From Pseudocercospora fijiensis CIRAD86 (taxonomy: Eukaryota; Ascomycota; Dothideomycetes; Mycosphaerellales; Mycosphaerellaceae), in assembly GCF_000340215.1 (NCBI RefSeq), contig NW_006921532.1, positions 8,685,409-8,749,408 of the forward strand: DNA of 64,000 bases, read 5' to 3'. This document shows, one piece after another, positions 21,984 to 30,854 of this stretch. Positions within the stretch are counted from its first letter, which is position 1. Each line of letters starts with the position of its first letter. The notes beneath the pieces were generated by a model. That model was not told the origin of the DNA. It did no database searches and worked only from the letters and a program-made list of their open reading frames with translations. The position numbers and the translations under genes were made by a program.

Positions 21984-22748
21984 TCATCGCAGAGCAGGCG
22001 GCTCGTGGGCCGTTCCAGCGTCCTCGTCTCCGAGCAGGCCATTCAGATCATCAAGATGGTCATCAAATGCCGTGAGCAAAGCTTGTACATCCCCTTTGGT
22101 TCTTCTCTTTTCTTCCCTCGCTTCTCGACCAGAAATGTGTAGCATCAGTCCTCTATCTGCTAGGTTGCTGTCATCCCCCCAGCTTGGAGCTTGTGCTACC
22201 TTGGTCGTCAAGCCTTGCCAATTCACTGACAGAGAGGTTGCGTTCACGACTTCCTTGCCATCTGCAGCCATATCTACGACGACGAATCTATCCTCAACTT
22301 CATTGGCATCCGGTCGCTTGGGCGGCAGAGTTTCTAGAGCAGCATTCGTGATTATGTCCTGATCGTCATCGGCAAAGACATAATGTACTACTGGATGATG
22401 GTGCTCGCGAGTCACCGGATCTTCGATCAAAGTAAAGAATGGCTTGAAGTCCGCCGGCGGTTGAAGCTGGGTCTCGTCTTCGGGCTCGGGGTATGGGATG
22501 TCGTCGTCGTCCTCTTCCGGCCTCGGCGGTGGCTCCGCGGCAAACTCATTGTCGTCTATGGGCTGATGCGATGCTATGCGACGTGAGCATCCACTCGGTG
22601 AAATCGGACCTCTTCTGCCTATCTGCCTACCTTCGCCGGAGAGTCTGCCCGCTTCGCCTGCGTTGGGTGGAGGTTGTGCCGCAGCACGTTCAGCAGCGGT
22701 GGTTATGGCGACGGCGATGTTCTCATGTCTGGAGCTGGAGGAAGACAT
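21984..22748 (-). CDS. Hypothetical acidic fungal protein
   Basis: I do not recognise the family. The likely start is the ATG at 22748 (M-S-S-S-S-S-R-H-E-N-I), since the longer frame begins with GTG. A 57-bp candidate intron (22574-22630, gtaggc...gcatag) is a multiple of three and open, so both spliced (235 residues) and unspliced (254) forms keep the frame; splicing joins E-A-S-H-Q-P cleanly and is favoured. The middle is very acidic and Pro-rich (E-E-D-D-D-D-I-P). It is followed by a conserved-looking globular part with F-F-T-L-I-E-D, H-H-P-V-V-H-Y-V-F-A-D-D-D and D-R-F-V-V-V-D-M. The C-terminus is a charged helix. It lies convergent to the SWC3-like gene, 134 bp from its stop. Confidence 0.6.
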   Translation of the reverse strand: MSSSSSRHENIAVAITTAAERAAAQPPPNAGEAGRLSGEGRQIGRRGPISPSGCSRRIASHQPIDDNEFAAEPPPRPEEDDDDIPYPEPEDETQLQPPADFKPFFTLIEDPVTREHHHPVVHYVFADDDQDIITNAALETLPPKRPDANEVEDRFVVVDMAADGKEVVNATSLSVNWQGLTTKVAQAPSWGDDSNLADRGLMLHISGREAREEKRRTKGDVQALLTAFDDHLDDLNGLLGDEDAGTAHEPPALR

Positions 22749-23276
22749 GCTCCATTGCTCAGAAAGTGAAGTAGTCGACAGTGGCTGGTAGGTGGTGGTG
22801 CATAGCACGACGATCTGTCCGCGGCCACAGAACTAAAAGCCGGAATCTCCGTCGACTTGATCGGCAGAAATATCCGAAAAGTCAAATTTGAGGCGTTGTT
22901 GTGACGCCTCTGATGCGCATATCAGACCTTTCGAGATGCAACTGCAGACGCGGTTACCGCCCGGACGGCAGCGAGCACTTCGCCTCCAGAGCGGTCAATC
23001 CTCGCTCCCGTGGTTTTGCCTACAATCTACTGCAGGACACACGCAGTGCAGAGAGCCATTGGCGCAGGCACATCAGGTACTGGAGCACTAGTCCACTTTT
23101 TTGGTGGTTGAACGTTCGGGATCCAGGACGCTATATCAACCCATGTAAGATCACTTGCGGCATTTCTCTTTCCTTATGCTCTTGTCGCTTCTTCAATTTC
23201 TCCCGTCGTCGTGCTCTCTGGCGCTTGTGATACTCTCTTTCGGCGTATTGGATTTGCACTTTTACGTATAGACAGG

Positions 23277-25061
23277 ATGGGCTTCGACGACAGCGGCGGT
23301 CCCAGGTCGAACGACTATCCATCGGAGACTTCACCACTGATTTCAAGGACCACGGTCCAAGCTGTAACACCCAGGAATGGCATTGCACCCGAAGCACCGC
23401 TCTCCAATGGAACTTTCGAAGCATGTCGTGACCCTTTTACATATGGCAAGACTCCTGCCGTCAACGAAAGTGCACTCGAACGCCAGAACTCTCAAGACAC
23501 TATCGAGATCCGACAGAGACAGTACGAAGGCTTACCAGAAGTCAAAAAGAATCTCAAGTACATTTTCCCAGCCCTAGCAATCGGTATTTTCCTCTCCGCC
23601 GCAGACCAGACGATTATAGTTTCGTCTTATGGCAAAATCGGATCGGAACTGAACGCCCTGTCTTCAACGTCCTGGATAGCCACGGCATATTTTCTGACAT
23701 TGACTTCGTTTCAGCCTCTTTACGGCAAACTCTCCGATATCTTTGGCAGAAAGTCATGTCTTCTCTTTGGGTATACGATATTCGGGCTTAGCTGTCTGGG
23801 TTGTGGACTGGCTGGGGATATAACGCAGCTCATCGCAGCTCGAGCCTTCGCTGGCATCGGGGGCGGAGCAATGACCACAGTTGTCTCGATTGTGTTCAGC
23901 GATATCTGCACACTTCGAGAGAGAGGACAGTGGCAGGGCTACATCAATATTATCTTCGCGGCAGGAGCAGGCGCAGGAGCGCCTCTAGGGGGACTCGCAG
24001 CAGACTATATTGGCTGGAGATTCGCGTTTATGGCTCAAGTACCAATGTGTGCACTGGCCTTTATTGCTGTTGCCTTTACTCTCAACTTACCGCAGCGAAA
24101 AGCATCACAATCGATAGATTGGCGTAAGAAGCTGCGCCGCATCGATTTCTTTGGTGTTGCGACAATTATCGCCGCTGTCTTTACGCTGCTCTTGGGGTTT
24201 GATGCTGGTAGCAACGAGAGCTGGACTTCCCCTATCGCCATCGGTTCGCTCGTCGGCAGTCTTTCGCTTTGGAGCCTCTTCCTCGTCGTTGAAATGAAAA
24301 TCGCCATCGACCCCATCGCTCCAGGCCGCATCATATTCAATCGGACCATGATTGCCTGCTATGTCTGCAACTTCTTCAGCCAGGCAGGCTGGTTAAGCAC
24401 CCTGTTCTATGTGCCATTGTACTTCCAAGCCATCGACCACATCACAGCTACGGGCGCCGGTATTCGTCTTCTTCCCAGTGTCCTGTGCAGTGTCTCGGGG
24501 TCTCTCTTCGCTGGTTACTATATGAGAAGAGCAGGAAAGTTTTACTGGCTCACCGTCATCTCTTATGCCGCTCTTACCCTCGGTCTCATCGGCATCTTCC
24601 TCTCCTCTGGTGCAGTCATAAACAGCTCTGTCGGAATCATCATTGCAATGTGTATAGGTGGCTTTGGAAACGGCAACGGTATCACCACCACCCTCATCGG
24701 TCTCATCGCCAATGCCTCTCATGAGGATCAGGCCGTCGCGACAGCTTGTAGTTACTTGTTCCGCTCACTTGGCAGTACCTTTGGAGTCGCCATGTCAGCA
24801 ACCGTCGCGAATTACGTTTTGCGCGCAGACCTTTCGTCTCGTTTGCCAGCATTAGGACTGCCTGAAGATCAGGCTGTCGAGATCGCCGAGCGTGTAAGGG
24901 AAAGTTTGGCGTATTTGAAGAACTTGGATCCAAGAATTCGGGAAGTTGTTGTGCAGTGTTTTGCGAAAAGCACGAACGCGGCGTTCGGATTGCAAGTTGT
25001 TCTTGTTTTCGGTGCGGCGGTCGCTGCTTGGGGGATTAGAGAAAAGGCGCTCAGTAAATGA
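23277..25061 (+). CDS. MFS transporter, DHA2 family, vacuolar basic amino acid type
   Basis: Probable proton-coupled transporter related to yeast Vba and fission yeast Fnx1 proteins, which move basic amino acids into the vacuole. Single exon, 594 residues with about 14 membrane segments. The cytosolic N-terminus (about 100 residues) contains E-T-S-P-L-I, an acidic dileucine-type motif that in yeast sorts proteins to the vacuole. Family marks are A-A-D-Q-T-I-I-V in the first helix, L-Y-G-K-L-S-D-I-F-G-R-K (loop 2-3), R-A-F-A-G-I-G-G-G and G-A-G-A-G-A-P-L-G-G. The start was set at the ATG at 23277; the frame upstream lacks sense. Drug efflux is the main alternative. Confidence 0.8.
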   Translation: MGFDDSGGPRSNDYPSETSPLISRTTVQAVTPRNGIAPEAPLSNGTFEACRDPFTYGKTPAVNESALERQNSQDTIEIRQRQYEGLPEVKKNLKYIFPALAIGIFLSAADQTIIVSSYGKIGSELNALSSTSWIATAYFLTLTSFQPLYGKLSDIFGRKSCLLFGYTIFGLSCLGCGLAGDITQLIAARAFAGIGGGAMTTVVSIVFSDICTLRERGQWQGYINIIFAAGAGAGAPLGGLAADYIGWRFAFMAQVPMCALAFIAVAFTLNLPQRKASQSIDWRKKLRRIDFFGVATIIAAVFTLLLGFDAGSNESWTSPIAIGSLVGSLSLWSLFLVVEMKIAIDPIAPGRIIFNRTMIACYVCNFFSQAGWLSTLFYVPLYFQAIDHITATGAGIRLLPSVLCSVSGSLFAGYYMRRAGKFYWLTVISYAALTLGLIGIFLSSGAVINSSVGIIIAMCIGGFGNGNGITTTLIGLIANASHEDQAVATACSYLFRSLGSTFGVAMSATVANYVLRADLSSRLPALGLPEDQAVEIAERVRESLAYLKNLDPRIREVVVQCFAKSTNAAFGLQVVLVFGAAVAAWGIREKALSK

Positions 25062-25556
25062 GCCATGTATCAGGAACTGAGTGCATTGCATTGGAGTAGG
25101 CACTGTAGATCTTCCACAGTAGAGTCATAGTCAAGAGGTACAGTGAGCGCATAACATCGTACGGTCAAATGCGGAGTACTGTTGCCGGCAATTCATCTGC
25201 GAACTCAATCTGCCTAGCAGCTGCAGATGCAATGACGACGTATTCCAGTCCGACCAGATTACGTGGGACCGACCAACCTTCGATTTGGGTTGTTTTGGCC
25301 CGTAAGAATCCGACTTCTTGCAACGCTCTGGCAAGTACTCGTTGTACAGAGCATAGACTTTCCATGGAGAGGTATCTATAATGCAGCAATGTTTCGAATA
25401 TTCCCATGACAGTTTGCCTTCTAGTCGTATCATCCCGATATGCCTTGCCTGAACGCCGCTCGCTGTGCCACAAACCCTGAAATCTTGTATATTTCATCTA
25501 TCCTTGCCTGAAAGAATGGTCAAAATTGTATCCAAAAATCTCCAAGATTTCTTCGC
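25062..25556. other. Convergent intergenic region
   Basis: Lies between the 3' ends of the MFS and bL36m genes. A 110-codon ATG-led minus-strand frame (25165-25497) is present but shows no motif or splice support, so it is not called. Confidence 0.35.
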
Positions 25557-25886
25557 CTACCTTTGCTTATGCTTGGGGTTCTTGCTACAAATAATGTAGA
25601 CGTATTTCCCTTTCTTCCTTCTCACGCTCTTGCAGCCTTCGCACAGCTTCTTGACGCTGCTTCGCACCTTCATCCCTCGAATCTGCTGCTTAGCTATCGA
25701 TTGCGTTTTCGCTGCACGAGCAAGACTCAGGTTCTGGAATGCATCTGAGATTGATTGTTGCCGCCGTCTGATCAATGCGTTGACAGAAGTCGATGTGCCG
25801 AGCTGGCGTTGCGATACTCGTAGCGGTGATTTGTATGCGGCAGTCCAAGACCGGAGTACATATCTTGTTGCGTGTCTGGCGAGCAT
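25557..25886 (-). CDS. RTC6: Mitochondrial large-subunit ribosomal protein bL36m
   Basis: Smallest zinc-binding protein of the mitochondrial 54S ribosomal subunit. Single exon, 109 residues. Residues 1-70 are a long basic N-terminus with Ser/Arg/Gln, including a mitochondrial targeting sequence. The bL36 core begins at M-K-V-R-S-S-V-K-K and has the zinc ligands C-E-G-C, then I-C-S-K-N-P-K-H in the conserved [11 protein letters not shown] context (one extra Lys). It is divergent from the uS17 gene; the two start codons are 225 bp apart. Confidence 0.93.
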   Translation of the reverse strand: MLARHATRYVLRSWTAAYKSPLRVSQRQLGTSTSVNALIRRRQQSISDAFQNLSLARAAKTQSIAKQQIRGMKVRSSVKKLCEGCKSVRRKKGKYVYIICSKNPKHKQR

Positions 25887-26111
25887 TTTCGATGCGATCG
25901 TTGTGTGTGTTCTGCACTTGCTGCTACTCCAACAATGCTGCTCTCTTGAGTCTTGAGGTTGCGCGGAGGACGGATCGAGCCGCTCCGTTTTATACTCTTG
26001 GCATCGACACCGACGCTTCGAATTTCAAGGCTTGCTTGCTGCAGCATCCGACGACAATACCACCACCGCTCAACGACCGACGATTGCGACCGAACCGCCA
26101 GAACCGCAATC

Positions 26112-26759
26112 ATGGCCACTGAGTTGACTGTCCAGAGTGAGCGCGCTTTCCAAAAGCAGCCACACATCTTCCTCAACTCCAAGAGCAAGGCCAAGTCCAC
26201 CAGAGTCGGAAAGGGTGGCCGGAGATGGTACAAGGACGTCGGATTGGGCTTCAGGACCCCAAGAACTGCCATTGAGGGCAAGTACATCGGTATGTGCTGT
26301 CCTTGAGATTCTGGAAGAGGCGGGAATATGGCGATACAACGAGGCGCAAAACTGCTTGCCAAGATAGTGGATCAATGCTCACAATAATGCTACAGACAAG
26401 AAGTGCCCGTTCACTGGTCTCGTCTCCATCCGTGGCCGTATCCTCACTGGCACCGTCGTTTCCACCAAGATGCACCGTACTCTCATCATCCGCCGCGAGT
26501 ACCTCCACTTCATCCCAAAGTACTCCCGTTATGAGAAGCGCCACAAGAACCTCGCCGCACACGTCTCTCCAGCTTTCCGTGTTGAGGACGGTGACCAGGT
26601 CACTGTTGGTCAGTGCCGGCCGCTCAGCAAGACTGTAAGAATGATCGAATCGAGGAGGATAAGAAGGCAGACACTAATGATTGACAACAGGTCCGCTTCA
26701 ACGTGCTTCGCGTCCTGCCACGAACTGGCAAGGCCGTCAAGAAGTTCCAGAAGTTTTAA
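26112..26759 (+). CDS. RPS11: 40S ribosomal protein uS17 (S11)
   Basis: Cytosolic small-subunit protein that binds 18S rRNA. Exons 26112-26289, 26396-26634 and 26691-26759 join to 161 residues, the usual length. The N-terminus reads [17 protein letters not shown]. The core has [18 protein letters not shown] and [10 protein letters not shown]. The end is [10 protein letters not shown]. Introns are 106 bp (gtatgt...acag) and 56 bp (gtaaga...acag) with a ctaat/ttgac branch region. Shares a short divergent promoter with bL36m. Confidence 0.95.
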
Positions 26760-27536
26760 GCGATGAGACATGTGCTTTGTGGGAACTATGAGGAAGCAAC
26801 GGCAAAGGTTATGAATGTGGGCCTAAACGGATGCATCCTGAAAATGGCGTTGGGTCAGAACAGGCTGTTTGGGCCGGTCACGAGTCTCGAAGCATGGCTT
26901 TGCTGGAAATACGCACAGGTCCATAGCTCGGCGTAGCAAATGTCATTGAATGCGAACAGTTTCATGCAAGAAGATCATTGCTGCTTCCAGCCTGTGGTAA
27001 TTACATTTGACAGAGTATCGAAGGGGTGAAAGCAGCTACGATCACCGTGTCAGACAAGGTCGGTTGGTCTTAGTCTTCGGTTTTGGAGCCGACAAACTCT
27101 CCTCTTGGGACACACTGCCTCTCGTACAATTCCCTTAGGGCACCATCGCAGAAGAAAGCTAGATATCAAGCCACGTGCCCATGCATACAGAACGCTGTAA
27201 CAATACTGTTGAGACATGCGCGTATCTTGAAGGTGTTGGATTAAAAGGTGTTGGATTAGAAGGTGTTGGGGCTTCCTTCGTCCTCACCTTAGTATCTCAC
27301 GTGCCCTCCATAAATACATATGCTATATCTAAAGTGCACCACAGCAAATGATGCCGGCCAAAGGAAGCTCAGTCGCATTCCCCTGCTGCAAATCCATATC
27401 CGATTCGTTCCATCATCGACTTTCACACCTCACGCCGTCTCAACATACAGCAGTGCGGAGCTGAGATCCCTCAATCGCAAGCCAAATATCATCTAGTATC
27501 ATCCAAGCGCCTGCGTTCCTTCACTCCAGTCTCTCC
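26760..27536. other. Intergenic stretch between convergent genes, with a short tandem repeat
   Basis: About 780 bp between the uS17 and mitofissin 3' ends. It contains three near-perfect 15-bp tandem units (RAAGGTGTTGGATTA) at 27229-27271. No gene or RNA recognised. Confidence 0.5.
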
Positions 27537-27930
27537 TCACCTCTTCCTCTCAAAATATCCACTCGAGCTCATAATCGCAACACTCTGATCCATAATCGTC
27601 TCCCCCACCCACAAATAGTTCTCAACCCACTTCTTGAGACTCGGCGACTCTGAAAACGTATCTGGTTTCAGGCTAGGACTAAGATGTTAGAATGTCAGAT
27701 CTTCCATCATAACGCATGCATAATCTCCATTCCATCTATCTTTCTATGCGGGGGTTGGTTGATTGGTTGGTAGATACATACGTGAGACCTGTTGAGCGTT
27801 TGACGCCGGCGAGGAAGGCGGAGATTAGGACTGCGTCGAAGGTGTAGTGGGCGATACGGCCGAGCTGAGAGGGTGTTAGTGCGAGGGTTGGGGAGTCTTG
27901 AAAAGTGATGGTGTGTGTGCATACGACCAT
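27537..27930 (-). CDS. Mitofissin homologue (Atg44, former DUF1748)
   Basis: Small mitochondrial intermembrane-space protein family that remodels membranes and drives mitochondrial fission for mitophagy in yeasts. Three minus-strand exons, 27925-27930 (only ATGGTC), 27782-27864 and 27537-27678, join to 76 residues, the family length. The protein runs M-V-L-G-R-I-A-H-Y-T-F-D-A-V-L, then S-A-F-L-A-G-V-K-R-S-T-G-L-T, L-K-P-D, W-V-E-N-Y-L-W-V-G-E, D-Q-S-V-A and ends Y-F-E-R-K-R, matching the family pattern throughout. Introns: 60 bp (gtatgc...ctcag, branch ctaac) and 103 bp (gtatgt...cttag, branch ctaac). No cleavable signal. An ORF scan sees only fragments. Confidence 0.88.
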
Positions 27931-28260
27931 CGTTGTTGGTTGATGGGGGCGCCAGGTGCCTCTTTGGTAATGTGAGTGCAGGCGGATAGAAGGACTGGTC
28001 AGAGCGAGACGATTGTTGATTCTTATCGTGGCCCGGTAGCAGACATCCGGGTGTGTATGGGCCTTCTATGGTATCAGCGTGATAGTGAGTGAGTGACTGT
28101 GGAAATGGGTTGCTAGGAGAGCATGTGACATTGTGGCTGATTGGCAGTCCCAAGCGGACGCTAGCGGAGGTTCCTGCAGGGAATAGCAAGAGGCAAGTTG
28201 CAAGCCAGGCGAGGCCAGGATCTACCTCCATTCAGGCGCCCCGCTTTGTAGGCTTGTATG
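27931..28260. other. Upstream region of the mitofissin gene
   Basis: Unique DNA with the promoter of the mitofissin homologue. One arm of a 16-bp inverted repeat lies at 28222-28237. Confidence 0.4.
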
Positions 28261-28316
28261 TACCTTCTACCTTCCACCTTCTACCTTCTACCTTCTACCT
28301 TCTACCTTCTACCTTC
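28261..28316 (+). repeat. 7-bp minisatellite, eight TACCTTC units
   Basis: Eight head-to-tail 7-bp units, one with a T-to-C change (CACCTTC, third unit). It directly abuts the left edge of the AT-rich RIP-like block. Confidence 0.9.
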
Positions 28317-28329
28317 TATACGTATTTGT

Positions 28330-29085
28330 TTCTATTCTCGCTCGTTCTTACATTATCTGTACTAATATGTATCTAGTTAGCGGTCTACACTAAGCCTATA
28401 GCGAAGCGCCTAAAAGAAAACCGTACGGCTCCTATATAACCGTCCGGTATACAAACGAGAATTCGAATTTATAGAAGTACAACTATATATTAGATAGACA
28501 AACCTAAAAAAGCTATTCTATATAATAATAAGAAGATTATATGTTCCTATATAAAGCATTCGCTAATATAAGTACTATAGGCTCTATCTTCTATATACTA
28601 AGGCTAGTTATCCGTACGATTCCTAGATTTCCCGTAGATTTCCTTAGCTTCTAGACTGTAATACGACTATTCCGTACTAACGACTCTTATATAATACGAA
28701 GAGGCCCTTCTATATATCTATAGCTCGGCCCTCTAGGTACTTAGGTCTCGAGGTATATACGTTATTACTACTGTCTTGCCCTCGAGAGCAAATGCTAAGA
28801 CTTTTATCGCAATTTGCGTTTCCTCGTAGGTCGTAGAACGCGATATTAACGTACTATTATATACAATCTTAGACTTAGAGAGCGTTGTCTAAGGTATTAA
28901 GAAGGGCCTTAGTATCTTTATATTGTTATAATATCGTAGAGTTATTGTATTATAGCCTTAGAGGGCAAACAGCTATATTCTATAGGCTGTTTTGCCCTAG
29001 TTTATTCTTAGGCTTGTAGGCGAAGAATTGGTTAGAGTGCTCGTAATTGGTTGTCGGTAAGTTCGGAAGCTAGCCCTAATTACTA
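28330..29085. mobile_element. RIP-like AT-rich island, unclassified repeat relic
   Basis: About 750 bp of TA-rich, CA/TG-poor sequence with the same look as the left-end transposon block, inserted in otherwise normal unique DNA. No open frame or protein motif is readable in six frames. Since RIP acts on repeats, this was probably a small transposon or a solo LTR. Terminal inverted repeats at its own edges were not found. Confidence 0.6.
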
Positions 29086-29184
29086 ATCTATCACGTGCAC
29101 TCGGTCGCAATATGATCCCTATACACACATCTACGCAACTCAATTCTTCATGCCCACGAGCCTGAATGGAGGTAGGCCAGGATA

Positions 29185-29505
29185 ATGACTTGGGCTTCCG
29201 ACAACATGAAATTCTTCAAAGCTCGGTCATCCACACGCGCGATTAGTATCACAGTCTGCGTTTGTACCAGCAGCTCGATCAAATCCCGTCCTGATATGAT
29301 GGCGATATCGTATTTTAAGAAGGGCGGAAAGGAATGTGACGAGTTCCAAGACATGATTGATGACCTTATGCTTCAGGTTTGCCAGGCTCAGGAAGAAGGG
29401 GGAAAGAATGATTGGCTGAATGAGAAGAGGACGTGTGAGTTGGTAAAGTTGGGAGAAGATGCTAGCGGGATTCATATTGGGAAAACAAGGAAGTGTTCGG
29501 ACTGA
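29185..29505 (+). CDS. Doubtful small ORF
   Basis: A 106-codon ATG-led frame next to the RIP island. Its second half looks protein-like (K-E-C-D-E-F-Q-D-M-I-D-D-L-M and W-L-N-E-K-R-T-C-E-L-V-K-L) and may be a relic exon. No family is recognised and no splice sites convincingly extend it. Confidence 0.2.
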   Translation: MTWASDNMKFFKARSSTRAISITVCVCTSSSIKSRPDMMAISYFKKGGKECDEFQDMIDDLMLQVCQAQEEGGKNDWLNEKRTCELVKLGEDASGIHIGKTRKCSD

Positions 29506-29727
29506 TATAGGATAGGCGGACTTTGAAATTCTTGAGAAGAAGCATTGATAACGATTTTAGTGTGCAGAACATCATGACGAGTGAGACCTGATGCTGGCCG
29601 CGAAGCGAGCAGTGGTGGAGCAATCATATCGCGTTGTACAATGTTTAACAACAGGCGCGGATTCCGTCGCCACTGCAGAGTTCTTACACTGATGTGAAGC
29701 AAGGACTCTCCTCTTGAGACCAGCAGC

Positions 29728-30651
29728 CTACCTGCTCTCTTCGTCCATCTTTCCACCCGTGAGAATCTCTGCAATCCTTCTGATTCTCTCCTTCCTGATA
29801 GCGGTAGTACCACTGGCATCCTCCACAGCCCTCGAGCTTGGAGCCTGGTTGGCACGATTAAGCATATCTTGTACAGACATCGGCTTGCCCAGAGTCCAAA
29901 TAGATTTGCCCTGAGAAAAAGTATCCCATTGCCCGTAGCTCTGCCCGAACCTGACAGGCTTTTCGGGAGTCCCGAATGCTTCATCGACAGCCTTGTCCAG
30001 CTGCTCAGGCGTTACGATGAAGTCTCTAGCGTTCATGTAGAGGGTATGTAGTGAGTCCATACGTTCTTTCTGCTTCTGATGTGCACGTGCAGCGACATTT
30101 GCTCTCTTTCTTTTCAGACGGGCTTCTCGTGTTGGGTCGGGTATCGGCTTGTTGAATAATGCGTCCAAATCCAAATTGTTGCTTGGCGCCGTCAATCGCT
30201 CATCCTCTCGCTCCGGCGCATGTAATCTCTTTTCGCGATCTGCTCGTTTCGCAGCTGATCTAGCCTCCATCTGGCGGGTTTCTTTCTGTTGTCTCACTCT
30301 CAGACTGCTTACACCTTCGCGCAAATTCTGTCGTCGGATCTCGCTCATCTTTGCCTTCCATTCCTCTCGACTGCCAATCGCGTAGACCTTGGGCTTCGTC
30401 GAGCGTTTTGTGGAGAGCTCGACAGCTTCATCCGATCCACGACTTCCTCGGAATACATCCCGTGGAACTGGCAATACACCTTTGATGGGTGGATGGTATG
30501 GGATTTGTTGTTGCGGTGGCTCAGGGACTTCGACATAGCGTGGATGTTCTGGTCCCACAGCGAGCTGCCTAGTTGCTGTTGAAAATGATCGAATTGTGCA
30601 TTGTGGACATCTCCATGATGAGAATGACGGTATGGGCGATTTCGGCGGCAT
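29728..30651 (-). CDS. PET123: Mitochondrial small-subunit ribosomal protein mS26 (Pet123 type)
   Basis: Component of the mitochondrial 37S subunit. Single exon, 307 residues, starting at the ATG at 30651. The N-terminus has a C-P-Q-C pair and a basic Ser/Thr targeting region ending in F-S-T-A-T-R-Q-L. Then comes the family segment G-V-L-P-V-P-R-D-V-F. The middle is a very basic coiled-coil (R-R-Q-N-L-R-E, A-A-K-R-A-D-R-E-K-R). The C-terminal third has L-Y-M-N-A-R-D-F-I-V and a final I-A-E-I-L-T-G-G-K. It is divergent from NOG2 with 203 bp between the start codons. The name rests on the P-R-D-V-F block, length and basic coil. Confidence 0.75.
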   Translation of the reverse strand: MPPKSPIPSFSSWRCPQCTIRSFSTATRQLAVGPEHPRYVEVPEPPQQQIPYHPPIKGVLPVPRDVFRGSRGSDEAVELSTKRSTKPKVYAIGSREEWKAKMSEIRRQNLREGVSSLRVRQQKETRQMEARSAAKRADREKRLHAPEREDERLTAPSNNLDLDALFNKPIPDPTREARLKRKRANVAARAHQKQKERMDSLHTLYMNARDFIVTPEQLDKAVDEAFGTPEKPVRFGQSYGQWDTFSQGKSIWTLGKPMSVQDMLNRANQAPSSRAVEDASGTTAIRKERIRRIAEILTGGKMDEESR

Positions 30652-30854
30652 CGTTGTTGATGTATGATGGTGTATGTGGTCTCCAATGGTTCTGTGTTGC
30701 GGCAAGTCGGAGGTGCTTGAGCCTCGTCTCGCGGCGGCTTGCGAAAAAGTCGCCGCTCGGCTTCGAATTCGAGATTTCGACAGCCACCTCTTTTCTGCTT
30801 TACTCAAGAGTGTGCCTCTCCACGCCAGAGCATAGCAGAATCACACAATCTACG

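Larger units (their letters stand above)
28222..29175. repeat. 16-bp perfect inverted repeat flanking a RIP island
   Basis: ctacctccattcaggc at 28222-28237 and its reverse complement at 29160-29175 lie 922 bp apart. They bracket the minisatellite and the RIP-like AT-rich block. A ggccaggat motif also adjoins both arms in direct orientation (28213-28221 and 29174-29182). Confidence 0.75.

Noticed and set aside
25165..25497. 110-codon ATG-led minus-strand frame between the MFS and bL36m genes
   Set aside because: No family motif or convincing splice sites; lies in a short convergent spacer.
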